From positions 1-63,880 of the forward strand of contig SWDG01000007.1 in NCBI GenBank assembly GCA_005116965.1: a stretch of DNA of 63,880 bases, in the 5' to 3' direction. How positions within the stretch are numbered: position 1 is the first letter of the stretch; every line of letters begins with the position of its first letter. The stretch is from Nitrospira sp. (GTDB taxonomy: Bacteria > Nitrospirota > Nitrospiria > Nitrospirales > Nitrospiraceae). Below, in pieces: positions 52,736-61,690 of this stretch. Below the pieces are notes generated by a model. That model ran no database searches. It saw only the letters and a program-made list of their open reading frames with translations, and was not told the DNA's origin. A program made the translations under genes and the position numbers.

Positions 52736-52839
52736 CAAACCCGTCCCACATTAACCACATGGTTGAGAGCCACGAGAACGGGGAGACGGCTATTGGCATC
52801 CTTCACTCACCCATCACAGACTAAGAGGGGCGCCTCTCC

Positions 52840-53241
52840 ATGTTCACAAAAATTCTGGCAGCGATCGACGAGAAAGACACTTCCTTGAAAGCCTTGATGG
52901 AAGCGAAGGGTATGGCTGTCTCCAACCATGGAACGCTCCGCATTGTCTATGTTGCGACCGAGGATACCGACCCCAAAGCCAGTCTCAGGCTATTGGCGCA
53001 GGCCAAGTCCGCTGTTGGCGACGGAGTGACCGTAGACACCCGTGTCTTACACACCGAGGCCGTGTACGGCGTGACTGGAATCGTCGACGCCCTCGCCAAC
53101 GGTGTGCGGGAATGGGGCGCTGATCTTGTGGTGGTGGGAACCTCCAATCGCCGAGGGCTGGGACGATGGGTGATCGGTTCGGTTGCTGAACAGTTGATCT
53201 CCAAGATTGATGCCTCGGTGCTCTTGGTTCGTTCGCAGTAG
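52840..53241 (+). CDS. Universal stress protein UspA
   Basis: This 133-aa protein has the Usp fold: FTKILAAIDEKDTS at the start, VVVGTSNRRGLGRWVIGS with the ATP-binding GTSxxxG...GS pattern, and the end ASVLLVRS. UspA proteins bind ATP and act under carbon or energy stress. It lies between the SulP transporter and isocitrate dehydrogenase genes, after a gaggggcgc ribosome site. Confidence 0.92.
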   Translation: MFTKILAAIDEKDTSLKALMEAKGMAVSNHGTLRIVYVATEDTDPKASLRLLAQAKSAVGDGVTVDTRVLHTEAVYGVTGIVDALANGVREWGADLVVVGTSNRRGLGRWVIGSVAEQLISKIDASVLLVRSQ

Positions 53242-53560
53242 ACGGCATCATCCAAGCCGACTCAAACTCACACCTCTATACCGCTCTCCCGGCAGTCTCT
53301 CTCGTCCCGAACATGGCAATCGAGCATCGATGCACAGATCACGGTGCGGCCCGTGCGCTGATGCACGAGTAATTCACCACGTCGAGAAACCCACTGCTTC
53401 GCCTGAATTTGCGAATCACTATTTCCCACGCATTTGCTTCAATAGTTTTTGCACGTACTTGTCGTGCAGGCTTCAAACACGCTGGCCTCTGATTTGCATT
53501 TACCACCAATTAAGGGAACGGATGGTCCGATCGCCCTTGCTGCTTAAGGGAGGTTCTGTA
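53242..53560 (+). other. Promoter-bearing gap before isocitrate dehydrogenase
   Basis: These 319 bases have no credible gene. The isocitrate dehydrogenase frame extends back through the gap, but its only good start is ATG 53561. The region has several GTGCGC/TGCACG-type short repeats, including an inverted repeat TGCACG (53451-53456) with CGTGCA (53464-53469), which may be regulatory. No -24/-12 element was found. Confidence 0.5.
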
Positions 53561-54577
53561 ATGGGCACACAGCATGTCGTCACGATGTTACCGGGAGAGG
53601 GCACCGGCCCGGAGATTTGTGAAGCGGTGCGGATGGTGATCGATGCAAGCGGGGTCAATATCAAATGGGAGTACGAAGATATTGGACTCGATTGTCTTGA
53701 GAAGTACGGCACCCTTCTGCCGGATAAGACAGTGCAGAACATTGCCAAGAACAAGGTGGCGCTCAAAGGTCCTACGACAACGCCGATCGGGACCGGTCAC
53801 AAAAGCGCAAACGTAACGCTTCGCAAAGTATTCGACCTCTATGCCAACGTGAGACCGGCCAAGCTGATTCCGGTGCTCAAGCGGCCCTGGGACAAGATCG
53901 ACATCCTGAACTTCCGGGAGAACACCGAAGACTGCTACGCCGCCATCGAACACATGGTGTCCGATGAGGTCGCGCAATGTTTGAAAGTCATTACCTGGCC
54001 AGGCTCCTATCGCATTGCCGACTTTGCGTTCAAATGGGCCAAAGAGCAGGGGCGCAAGAAGGTCTACTGCGTCCACAAGGCCAATATCATGAAGATGACC
54101 GATGGCCTCTTTCTCGATGCCTTCCGGGAGGTTGCCAAAAAGTATCCCGACATCGAGTCGGGCGACATCATTGTCGATAATTGCTGCATGCAGCTCGTGA
54201 GGAATCCGGCTCAGTTCGATTGCTTGGTACTCCCGAATCTGTACGGCGACATTCTGACGGACCTCTGCGCCGGACTGGTGGGTGGCCTCGGCTTCGCGCC
54301 GGGCGCCAACGTGGGTGACGGCTGCGCGATCTTCGAAGCGGTCCATGGTTCTGCGCCGAAGTATGCCGGGATGAAGAAAGTCAACCCCTCGGCCGTGCTG
54401 GTCTCTGGCGTTATGATGCTACGATGGTTGAAGGAGGAAGCGGCCGCCGATCGGATTACCAAGGCCATGTTCGCGGTCCTCGACGAACGCAAACATGTCA
54501 CGTACGACGTCGGTGGAACGGCGACCACAGACGAATATGCGCAAGCCATCGTGGATAAAATGCACGCAAAGGTCTGA
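53561..54577 (+). CDS. icd: Isocitrate dehydrogenase (reductive TCA cycle)
   Basis: The ATG 53561 follows aagggagg and gives 338 aa, the size of the small homodimeric enzymes. Conserved features are the isocitrate-binding SxNxxLR at Ser82 to Arg88, Arg98, FRENTED with Arg119, Lys173, Asp206 and the NLYGDILTDLCAG core (226-238). Coenzyme residues are Lys267-Tyr268, then Val274, as in the NADP-specific E. coli enzyme, so NADPH use is likely. In a reductive TCA cycle it carboxylates 2-oxoglutarate with CO2. The small gene after it looks like its missing C-terminal domain. Confidence 0.93.
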   Translation: MGTQHVVTMLPGEGTGPEICEAVRMVIDASGVNIKWEYEDIGLDCLEKYGTLLPDKTVQNIAKNKVALKGPTTTPIGTGHKSANVTLRKVFDLYANVRPAKLIPVLKRPWDKIDILNFRENTEDCYAAIEHMVSDEVAQCLKVITWPGSYRIADFAFKWAKEQGRKKVYCVHKANIMKMTDGLFLDAFREVAKKYPDIESGDIIVDNCCMQLVRNPAQFDCLVLPNLYGDILTDLCAGLVGGLGFAPGANVGDGCAIFEAVHGSAPKYAGMKKVNPSAVLVSGVMMLRWLKEEAAADRITKAMFAVLDERKHVTYDVGGTATTDEYAQAIVDKMHAKV

Positions 54578-54615
54578 GGTCCAGACCACCGGCACCATAG
54601 AAAAGGAGAACCGCA

Positions 54616-54966
54616 ATGCCGACATTCACTGAAACAGCGAAAGCGACAAAAAAGAAACGCGAGATCAAATTGGTCGGAAGCGATATGTACATCATCACGG
54701 AGAAGGGGATTCCGAAGTTCGATGATATCGGGCCGTTCAAATGTGAATTCATTTCGAACCGGGGCACGAAGGTCTGGCCAGGCTTCGTGAGCCCCGATCT
54801 GCTGCAGGTCAATTGGTACCGATGCCGGTTCATGGCCACCAAGGATGTGCAGGATGCGGACGTCAATACGTTCCTGGACGCCCTGACCAAGAAGGGGTGG
54901 TGGTGGTCTGCCGCTCAGAAGTTGTGGAACTACGATGGGGAACCGGGATTCAGCAAAGCCTATTGA
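54616..54966 (+). CDS. Small protein, possibly a separately encoded isocitrate dehydrogenase C-terminal domain
   Basis: This 116-aa protein follows the icd gene by 38 bases. It begins with a basic, helical segment (ETAKATKKKREIKL) and then has CEFISNRGTKVWPGF and WYRCRFMATKDV, ending LWNYDGEPGFSKAY. From memory, the C-terminal extension of Thermus/Rickettsia-type isocitrate dehydrogenases has an ISNRG-KVWP-like motif and a DG-GFS-like end, so it may be the detached domain of the short icd product. This cannot be verified here. It carries a ggagaac ribosome site. Confidence 0.65.
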   Translation: MPTFTETAKATKKKREIKLVGSDMYIITEKGIPKFDDIGPFKCEFISNRGTKVWPGFVSPDLLQVNWYRCRFMATKDVQDADVNTFLDALTKKGWWWSAAQKLWNYDGEPGFSKAY

Positions 54967-54971
54967 TTGAC

Positions 54972-55011
54972 AGGACACTCGGTGGGCGCGAGTGCACCCA
55001 CCGAGTGTCCT
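54972..55011. terminator. Perfect 15-bp stem-loop between icd and dab genes
   Basis: The arms aggacactcggtggg (54972-54986) and cccaccgagtgtcct (54997-55011) pair perfectly around a 10-base loop. There is no U-tract after either arm, so it may be a processing or stabilising element, an attenuator, or a terminator of unusual form. It lies directly after the 116-aa gene and before the dab genes. Confidence 0.65.
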
Positions 55012-55100
55012 GCGCAACTCCACCTCTAAGTGGCACACGATGAATACCTCGGTAACAACAGACACAGTTCACGGCGTTCCTCTATCCGAATCCCGCGGAA

Positions 55101-55379
55101 GTGGCGTCTTATTTTAAAGCGGCGGACCTTCCCGATTGGTTGTTCGACCTCATCATCGTCGGTTCCACCGGACTGACGGTGCTCGGCTGGTGTTACCTCT
55201 ATATGAAAGCCCATGGGCGACGTGTGTGGATGCCGACCTGGATCGATCGTGTTCGCAATCAACTCTACGTGGCTCTCATGAACCGACTCTATGCAGACGA
55301 ATTGTACGCTCGCGCCGGACGCGCCATCATGCGAGTGGTCCATTGGATCGATAAGCAGGAACAGGGGTGGTCGCGATGA
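55101..55379 (+). CDS. Short protein resembling the C-terminal tail of NuoL/complex I L-type subunits
   Basis: The 92-aa frame has a GTG start at 55101 with no strong ribosome site; in-frame residues continue upstream to 55056 without any start codon. It has one TM helix (about 15-35), a basic linker and a segment LMNRLYADELYARAGRAIM, which resembles the NuoL tail (typically LxNKxYVDELYD). Its stop overlaps the dabB start (ATGA at 55376). NuoL-like subunits carry this tail after their last core helix. It therefore looks like a detached tail, encoded before the truncated NuoL-like dabB. Confidence 0.65.
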   Translation: MASYFKAADLPDWLFDLIIVGSTGLTVLGWCYLYMKAHGRRVWMPTWIDRVRNQLYVALMNRLYADELYARAGRAIMRVVHWIDKQEQGWSR

Positions 55380-56677
55380 CGGGCCACGACTTTTTCCCCT
55401 GGCTCTCGACTGCTGTGCCACTGATCGGCGCGCTGGCCGGTCGAATATTCTGTCGGGACCCACACCAACTCAAAACATCCTGCCTGCTCTGGTCCGTCCT
55501 CAGCTTAGCCCCGATTGCGGCGTCGGGTGTGGCCGTGCCGGAAGGTCCCTTGCTGCTGTATCTCCTCCCGATAGCCGCCGCCATCTCACTGCTAGGACAA
55601 CCAGTTCATCGGGACCACCGTCTGTCCGGGCTGATGACCTTGGTTTGTCTAGGACTTGGAATCGGTGTCATCGTCCATCACGGTGTGGTCGCTCATCTCT
55701 TCTTGTTGGCCCTATTGGCGACCACGATCAGCTTGCTCGTCCACCATCACACGACCCTGTGGCCGATTTCCCGGTGGGGAATTGGCCTCTTCGGCCTCGC
55801 CAGTGTGGGCGTGATCATGACCGCGTTCACCGATCCCCCGATGTCGTCCTCAGCCGCGTTCCTGACCTGTGTGGTCCTCATCCCACTCCTGCCGTTCCAT
55901 ACTGGGTATCTGACGGCGCTCACGCGCCTGCCGGGCAACCTCCCGTCTTTTGCGGCGGTTCTTCTCCCTTCCGTGGGCCTGCACTTCATGATCGCGATGC
56001 TTCCGACCATACCTATCACCATCACCGGTCTCGTCAGCCTCTTTGCCTTGGCCGGCGCCCTCTATGGGGCAGTCAAGGCGCTGGCGCAGACACGCGTTCG
56101 ACTGATGTTATCCTACGGCAGTCTCTCCTTCTTCTCGGTGCTCTGGTGGTTTGCCGCCATGTCGCACATGGCGACTTCGCGCGCAGCCGTACTCGTCGCA
56201 GCAATCAGTCTCGCCACGTGCGGATTGCTCATCGCCTGGCAAATTATCCGGACACGATACGGGGATGATGTGGATCCACTCTCAATCAGCGGGTTGGCTT
56301 CGTCCATGCCGAGCTATGGCGTCCTGCTGTCGCTGCTCGCGCTGGCGGCCATGGGTCTTCCGCCCTTCGGGGTGTTCGCAGGCTTGATGGGATTGCTGCT
56401 CCATTCGCCGATCCCTTCGCTGCTCGGTCTCCTCATCATTCTTTCGGCCTGGCTGGCCGCCTCCTGGTACATCATGAGCGCCGTCCAACGGCTGTTATTC
56501 GGCGTGAGACGGAGTGACATACGGCATCACGACGTCGTGCCGGGTGAATGGGGAGCACTCGTCGCCACGATTCTGGTATTGGCGCTGCTCGGACTGGCCC
56601 CGAACGACTGGTTCACATCCACCATGGCAACACAACCGGCCGACTCGTTCTCTCGAGGCATCATATGGCAATGGTGA
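55376..56677 (+). CDS. dabB: DabB-type membrane subunit (NuoL/M-like proton-conducting protein)
   Basis: The ATG at 55376 overlaps the preceding stop and gives 433 aa. It has about 12-14 TM helices, and the TRVRLMLSYGSLSFFSVLWW segment and GLVSLFALAGALYGA fall where NuoL/M/N-type subunits have their conserved lysine/histidine helices. The usual extended C-terminal tail and lateral helix are absent. DabB pairs with DabA (DUF2309) to accumulate inorganic carbon using the proton gradient. It overlaps dabA by 13 bases. Confidence 0.85.
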   Translation: MTGHDFFPWLSTAVPLIGALAGRIFCRDPHQLKTSCLLWSVLSLAPIAASGVAVPEGPLLLYLLPIAAAISLLGQPVHRDHRLSGLMTLVCLGLGIGVIVHHGVVAHLFLLALLATTISLLVHHHTTLWPISRWGIGLFGLASVGVIMTAFTDPPMSSSAAFLTCVVLIPLLPFHTGYLTALTRLPGNLPSFAAVLLPSVGLHFMIAMLPTIPITITGLVSLFALAGALYGAVKALAQTRVRLMLSYGSLSFFSVLWWFAAMSHMATSRAAVLVAAISLATCGLLIAWQIIRTRYGDDVDPLSISGLASSMPSYGVLLSLLALAAMGLPPFGVFAGLMGLLLHSPIPSLLGLLIILSAWLAASWYIMSAVQRLLFGVRRSDIRHHDVVPGEWGALVATILVLALLGLAPNDWFTSTMATQPADSFSRGIIWQW

Positions 56678-59600
56678 ACGACGTGATGGACCTCGAATCG
56701 AGACGAATGGAATTGCGCGGCGTGGTTCGACTCGCCGGTGAAGTGATCGCACAGTACTGGCCGATGCGGACCTTCGTTCACCACAATCCACTCCACAGCC
56801 TGGAATACCTTCCCTTTGAGGAGACCGTCCGACGCGGCAAGCAGTTTCTGAACGGCGACGGTTATCTCCCGAGCGACCTGTATCGAGCCTACGTGACCTC
56901 CGGTCGAATCCGCCCCGAGCATATGGAGACCGCCCTGCAACCGCTAACGGGGGATCGGCAGATCGCCCTCGGTTCGCGAATGGTCACGCATGGTGACGTG
57001 TTGCGAGCCTGTCTGACGGAAGGGCTCTGTTCGCCGGCCCGCGAACCGCTCGATGATCAGCTGGAAGATCCAGACAGAGATCTGATTGAACGCATTGCCT
57101 GCCAATTGGAACACGTCCTTGAAACTCCCTCTCTGGACGAGCGCATCCGAAAAGTCGTCGATGACAATCAATCCTCGCTCTGCCGGTGGCTGACGTTGTC
57201 TCATTGGTGTGACGACACCCTCGGCACCACGATCGTGCAGAGCATCAATGACCAAATGATCAAGTGGTGCTCAGCCTTTCTCGACGAGGGACATGCCGCC
57301 TGGGCCATGCCCGATCGTGAGGGAGGTCTCTACCAGGCCTGGAAGCGCCTGGCGAGTCAAGAATGGTCGCTGCTCGGTATTGCCGACAGTCGGCGCAAGA
57401 TCGCCGCGCTGCCCGATTATCCAGAAGACGTGCTGCTGGAGAGCTTAGAGATGTTGGGCATTCCGGTTGAACTGCGGCAAGATTATTTGTCGCTGCAATT
57501 GACCGCCCTGCCTGGCTGGGCTGGCTTTATTAAATGGCGCGGTGAGGAACGAGACTATCCGTGGCAGCAAGCCCACCCCGTGGGTCTGGTGAAATTCCTG
57601 GCCATCCGCTTGTGGTATGCGCGAGAGCTCGTGCAGGCGGCCTGTCGAGACTATCTGGACATTCAGGGACGATTCGAAGACATCACCGCGTACATGCGCG
57701 ACTATTCGGAAGAATACTATCTGCGGCGACAGCGGATCGCCGGCCACTTGCCTGCTCTGTACGCCGAAGAAGTTGATCGGTTGGCTCATCGGAAGGGGCA
57801 AAGCTGGAGCACGGTGCTTGCCCGCTACCGCACCGACGTTGTTCCCCGACAGCAGGCTGCGAGTCGGCGTGGTGCCGCACGTCGGCTCCTCACGCTGGGC
57901 CGATCACTGGGCATTGAAGGTGAGCAGCTGGCGGAGAGCCCGGCTTATGAACTCAAACAAGCCATGGAATGGATCGACGCCTTTCCGGAGTCTGACCATG
58001 GACCAATCTGGCTGAAGGCCTTTGAGGCTGGCTATCATGACCCTCTGATCGGACAACTCATCGACGCCTCCCGACTTCGGGCAGGAAGGATGGATACAGC
58101 CGCTCCTATTCGCCCCTACTCTCAATCGGTCTACTGCATCGATGTGCGGTCGGAACCGTTTCGTCGCTACCTCGAAACAGTCGGGCCACATGAGACCTTC
58201 GGCTTTGCCGGTTTCTTCGCCGCCTTCATCCGCTACCGAGCGTGGGGAACGGAACATGACACCGAACAGTTCCCGGTCATCATGCGCGCAAAAAATGAAG
58301 TTCGTGAAATACCTCGCAGCTACCTCGATCACCAGGTGTCAAAGCACCAGGCCTGGGCCAAGTGGGTCCATGCCGGGCACACACTGCTGCATGACCTGAA
58401 AGAAAACGTCATCACACCGTACGTGATGGTCGAATCGGTTGGTTGGTTTTACAGCCTTCCGATCTTCGGGAAGACGCTCCTTCCATCTCTCTACCGGCAG
58501 ATTGCAAATTGGTTTCGGCAACAGTTCGTGCCCTTACTCCCGACGACGCTCACCGTCGACAAGCTGTCACCCAGCGAGACTGGAGAGATGCTCAAGGTCG
58601 AACAACAGGAACTAATTCGGAGGGCGCTTCAGGAACGCCTCGGATTGCGCAGTGCCAGGATGACGCCGTCGCTCATTGAAGGACTCCGACAGCGGGCCCT
58701 TCAAGAGACCCATCCACAGGACGCGTTGTTCCTCGCAGAAGCCGAGAGCGTGGGCGTGAAGGCAGAGGCACTCGACGCCTTCGTCATGGCCTTGCAGCGA
58801 GAGTACGACCTGAATCCACGGGCTTCGTCGCGATACAAGGAACGCCTGACGAGAACCGGGTTCACGCTGGAGGAACAGACGCTGACTGTCGACACTGCGC
58901 TGCGGATGATGGGGCTGACCAAGAACTTTGCCCGCCTGGTCCTGTTCTGCGCCCACGGCAGCACGTCGGAGAATAATCCCTATGAGTCGGCCCTCGATTG
59001 CGGAGCCTGTGGAGGCAATGAAGGCAAACCCAATGCGCGTGTGCTGGCCATGATGGCCAACAATCATCTTGTCCGAGATCGGCTGAGGAAGACCGGCGTT
59101 GACATTCCATCCGACACGCATTTCCTTGCGGGACAGATGGATACGACGACCGACGCCGTACAACTTTTTGACCTCGAAGATGTGCCCCCCACCCATCGCG
59201 CCGACTTAGCGAGACTGCAGGAAGATTTGAAAGAAGCCGCGCAGCTAGCCAGCCGAGAGCGGTGCGGCCGATTCCCTGAACTCCTACCGGCCCTCACTGA
59301 CTCGCAAGCTTCAGCCCATGTATGCCGGCGAAGTGTCGACTGGAGTCAGGTCCGTCCAGAGTGGGGGCTCTCAAGCAACACCACCTTCTTGGTGGCTCGC
59401 CGTGGGTTGACAAAAGGCCTAGATCTCAAGGGACGTGTGTTCATGCATTCGTATGACTATCAAGAAGATCCCAGCCATCGCTTCCTCGAGGTGCTGCTTA
59501 CCGCGCCCCAGGTTGTGGCGCAATGGATCAACATGGAACATTATTTCTCCACCGTCGATAACGAGGTGTATGGCAGTAGCAGCAAGATCTACCATAACGT

Positions 59601-59910
59601 GGTGGGCCGGTTCGGCATTATGTCCGGCCCTTGGGGCGATCTCCGGCTTGGATTGGCCAGACAGACGGTCATGAACGGCGAGATGCCGTACCACGAGCCG
59701 ATGCGTTTATTGACGATGGTTGAAGCCCCACGGAAGGGAATTGAGAAATTGATTGCCCGACACGAAGTGCTTCAGCACTATTATCACAACGAGTGGGTCC
59801 ATCTCATCGTGCTCGATCCAGAGGACAGGACCTGGTATCGATATCGACCCAGTGGAGAATGGACTCGCATCTTACAAGACGCATCAAACGTGGCATCACT
59901 GATTTCGTGA
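56665..59910 (+). CDS. dabA: DabA, DUF2309 inorganic-carbon uptake protein
   Basis: The ATG at 56665 follows gaggcat and overlaps the end of dabB, giving 1081 aa; an upstream in-frame extension is not credible. Zinc-site residues, similar to those of beta-carbonic anhydrase, are Cys491 and Asp493 (YCIDVRSEP), His764 (FCAHGSTS) and Cys779 (LDCGACGG). The two-residue Cys-Asp and 15-residue His-Cys spacings match the DabA active site as I recall it from Halothiobacillus, while the middle is about 100 residues longer. DabA probably hydrates CO2 directionally to HCO3- inside the cell. Confidence 0.93.
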   Translation: MAMVNDVMDLESRRMELRGVVRLAGEVIAQYWPMRTFVHHNPLHSLEYLPFEETVRRGKQFLNGDGYLPSDLYRAYVTSGRIRPEHMETALQPLTGDRQIALGSRMVTHGDVLRACLTEGLCSPAREPLDDQLEDPDRDLIERIACQLEHVLETPSLDERIRKVVDDNQSSLCRWLTLSHWCDDTLGTTIVQSINDQMIKWCSAFLDEGHAAWAMPDREGGLYQAWKRLASQEWSLLGIADSRRKIAALPDYPEDVLLESLEMLGIPVELRQDYLSLQLTALPGWAGFIKWRGEERDYPWQQAHPVGLVKFLAIRLWYARELVQAACRDYLDIQGRFEDITAYMRDYSEEYYLRRQRIAGHLPALYAEEVDRLAHRKGQSWSTVLARYRTDVVPRQQAASRRGAARRLLTLGRSLGIEGEQLAESPAYELKQAMEWIDAFPESDHGPIWLKAFEAGYHDPLIGQLIDASRLRAGRMDTAAPIRPYSQSVYCIDVRSEPFRRYLETVGPHETFGFAGFFAAFIRYRAWGTEHDTEQFPVIMRAKNEVREIPRSYLDHQVSKHQAWAKWVHAGHTLLHDLKENVITPYVMVESVGWFYSLPIFGKTLLPSLYRQIANWFRQQFVPLLPTTLTVDKLSPSETGEMLKVEQQELIRRALQERLGLRSARMTPSLIEGLRQRALQETHPQDALFLAEAESVGVKAEALDAFVMALQREYDLNPRASSRYKERLTRTGFTLEEQTLTVDTALRMMGLTKNFARLVLFCAHGSTSENNPYESALDCGACGGNEGKPNARVLAMMANNHLVRDRLRKTGVDIPSDTHFLAGQMDTTTDAVQLFDLEDVPPTHRADLARLQEDLKEAAQLASRERCGRFPELLPALTDSQASAHVCRRSVDWSQVRPEWGLSSNTTFLVARRGLTKGLDLKGRVFMHSYDYQEDPSHRFLEVLLTAPQVVAQWINMEHYFSTVDNEVYGSSSKIYHNVVGRFGIMSGPWGDLRLGLARQTVMNGEMPYHEPMRLLTMVEAPRKGIEKLIARHEVLQHYYHNEWVHLIVLDPEDRTWYRYRPSGEWTRILQDASNVASLIS

Positions 59911-59944
59911 CCGGAAGAACCGGGCACCGGAAAGGAGAGTCTTG

Positions 59945-60286
59945 ATGGGCAGGGCAAGTTTGCATCCAATGAAAGAAGTTCGTGTGATCCTCGCGGGTGA
60001 GCATCGTGCATTCGTGACCGAGCTGTTGGACCGAGTCCAGGCCTCCGGATACACGATCATCGGCAACATTTCTGGAAAGGGACATCATGGTGTGCGGGAG
60101 GCGCATTTCATGTTCAGCGAACAGGAGAGCCTCGAAATGATCCTCACCGTTGTGCCTGAAGAAAAGGTCGAGCCCATTCTTGCCGGCCTTCGCCCGCTCT
60201 TCGAGCGGCATTCAGGTTTCGTGTATGTCGCTGATGTCGCCGTCGGCCGGCAGGAATATTTCGGGAAGAAAGGCGCTAAACCCTGA
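59945..60286 (+). CDS. PII-like signalling protein
   Basis: The ATG at 59945 follows ggaaaggaga and gives 113 aa. The fold matches the PII/GlnB-like ferredoxin-type core: KEVRVILAGEHRAFVTELLD, GYTIIGNISGKGHHGVREAH (partly quoted), SLEMILTVVPEEKVEPILA and SGFVYVADVAVG. The T-loop lacks the uridylylated Tyr of GlnB and is short. PII-like proteins accompany Dab and bicarbonate transporters and may sense adenine nucleotides or bicarbonate. It ends the dab operon, followed by a weak hairpin. Confidence 0.82.
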   Translation: MGRASLHPMKEVRVILAGEHRAFVTELLDRVQASGYTIIGNISGKGHHGVREAHFMFSEQESLEMILTVVPEEKVEPILAGLRPLFERHSGFVYVADVAVGRQEYFGKKGAKP

Positions 60287-60555
60287 CTCCTGGCTCTCTA
60301 TCAGCCGTGAGAGCATCATTGACCCGTCGGTTCAGTTTGTACATGAGCCATAAATATCCCTTGCAAATTGAATAAAGCTAACTGTACATTTACCGAAATT
60401 TTAGCGCCTGAGGCGGACTCGCCAGGGAGAAGACGGCTGATTCGCGATCAGGCGATACTGTTTGGGGCACAGCGGTAGGTCGGAGTTCACGGCAATTTAG
60501 GTAGCCCTGCCAGGTCCTCAACAGTAAGCTGATTTAGCTCGAACTTTATTTAACA

Positions 60556-61605
60556 ATGTCATATTTCTTATCGCCCATTGTTTCCGGGTTCCGAAATCGC
60601 TTATTTTTTGTAAAGCTAATGGTAGCGGGCCTTCTGCTGCTGAGCACGCCATCCCTCGTCCTGGCCGAATGGTCCGCGACCGGGGGCGGGTCGCTGTTCT
60701 ACACCGACAATGCCACTCTCTTTTCAGCTACACGCCGATCAAGCCTCGATGGCGATCCATCGCAACCGGTTTTGGATACTTCGGCCTTTGGACATGGCAA
60801 AGACATGGTGTTCGAACCCAACCTCCGCGTGATGAAGTTTATCCCCAATTCCTGGGGCCAGACGGCGTTCACTATCAAAGCCAGAGGATTTGTCTACGCC
60901 GTCAATCCTGAATTCAGTCAGACCGGTATTTATTTAGAAGGGGCTCATGCCTTCAACCCCGGCACCGCCATCCGGTTGCGGTTTTTTACGGCCCCCGATC
61001 AGTTGCTGGGACAGACCGAGGTGGAGCGTGAGGGTCTTACTGGGTTACAAGATGCGCGGGTCACGTCGCATATCGGGGCGGTCCGATTTGACAAACGTCT
61101 TTCCGAGCATTTTGAAGTCCAATTATATGGACGCGCCGGAATTCGGCGTTTCAACGAGCCTTTCGCTGAACGAGACACGTTCTTGTGGGCGATCGGACCG
61201 CGCTTGGTTTGGCACATGACGCACCATGCGCGAGTGGTGGTCGGCTATCAGTACGAGCGGGGGTTGGCGGAGGGTCGACATAATCCAGAGCTTCATGACG
61301 ATGGTTCCTACGTCCAACATTTCGCGTCGGTCGCCCTCGAAGCTGATTTGACGGAGCATCTGGAATTGGAGTTGGACTTTCATTATGAACGCAACAACTT
61401 TACCAGCGGGATACGCGAGGACCATCATCATTTTCTGGGAGGCGAGAACATCTTCCTGGGAAGCGGGCGTCTTTTGTATCAACTCACGGACAATACGGCT
61501 CTGACGCTCACGGTCCAGCGGGCGAACCGCAACCTGCACACCGATCATGAGCGTGCGCAGCACCACAATACGAACGTGGGTCTTGGCGTCCTCTACCGGT
61601 TCTGA
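60556..61605 (+). CDS. Outer-membrane beta-barrel protein
   Basis: This 349-aa exported protein has a signal peptide ending SLVLAE (about residue 38). The rest is beta-rich with alternating hydrophobic strands and aromatic ends (TAFTIKARGFVYAV, HFEVQLYGRAGIRRF), and the last residues GVLYRF end with an aromatic residue, typical of an outer-membrane barrel signal. It may be a porin or surface protein. The start region is AT-rich. It lies after the dab operon but is not obviously co-transcribed. Confidence 0.78.
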   Translation: MSYFLSPIVSGFRNRLFFVKLMVAGLLLLSTPSLVLAEWSATGGGSLFYTDNATLFSATRRSSLDGDPSQPVLDTSAFGHGKDMVFEPNLRVMKFIPNSWGQTAFTIKARGFVYAVNPEFSQTGIYLEGAHAFNPGTAIRLRFFTAPDQLLGQTEVEREGLTGLQDARVTSHIGAVRFDKRLSEHFEVQLYGRAGIRRFNEPFAERDTFLWAIGPRLVWHMTHHARVVVGYQYERGLAEGRHNPELHDDGSYVQHFASVALEADLTEHLELELDFHYERNNFTSGIREDHHHFLGGENIFLGSGRLLYQLTDNTALTLTVQRANRNLHTDHERAQHHNTNVGLGVLYRF

Positions 61606-61690
61606 GTCCTGCCCAGGCTTGATCGGTGGTGGCCTTGATCTGGCGATTGGGTGTAAAGTCTAGGAAAATAGTTCATCCAGGGGACAACCC

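Noticed and set aside
53207-53560. N-terminal extension of isocitrate dehydrogenase
   Set aside because: The extended residues are Cys/Arg-rich and unlike the family. The ATG at 53561 has a strong ribosome site.
56548-56664. N-terminal extension of DabA
   Set aside because: The extension lies wholly inside dabB in another frame and does not look like DabA. The ATG at 56665 has its own ribosome site.
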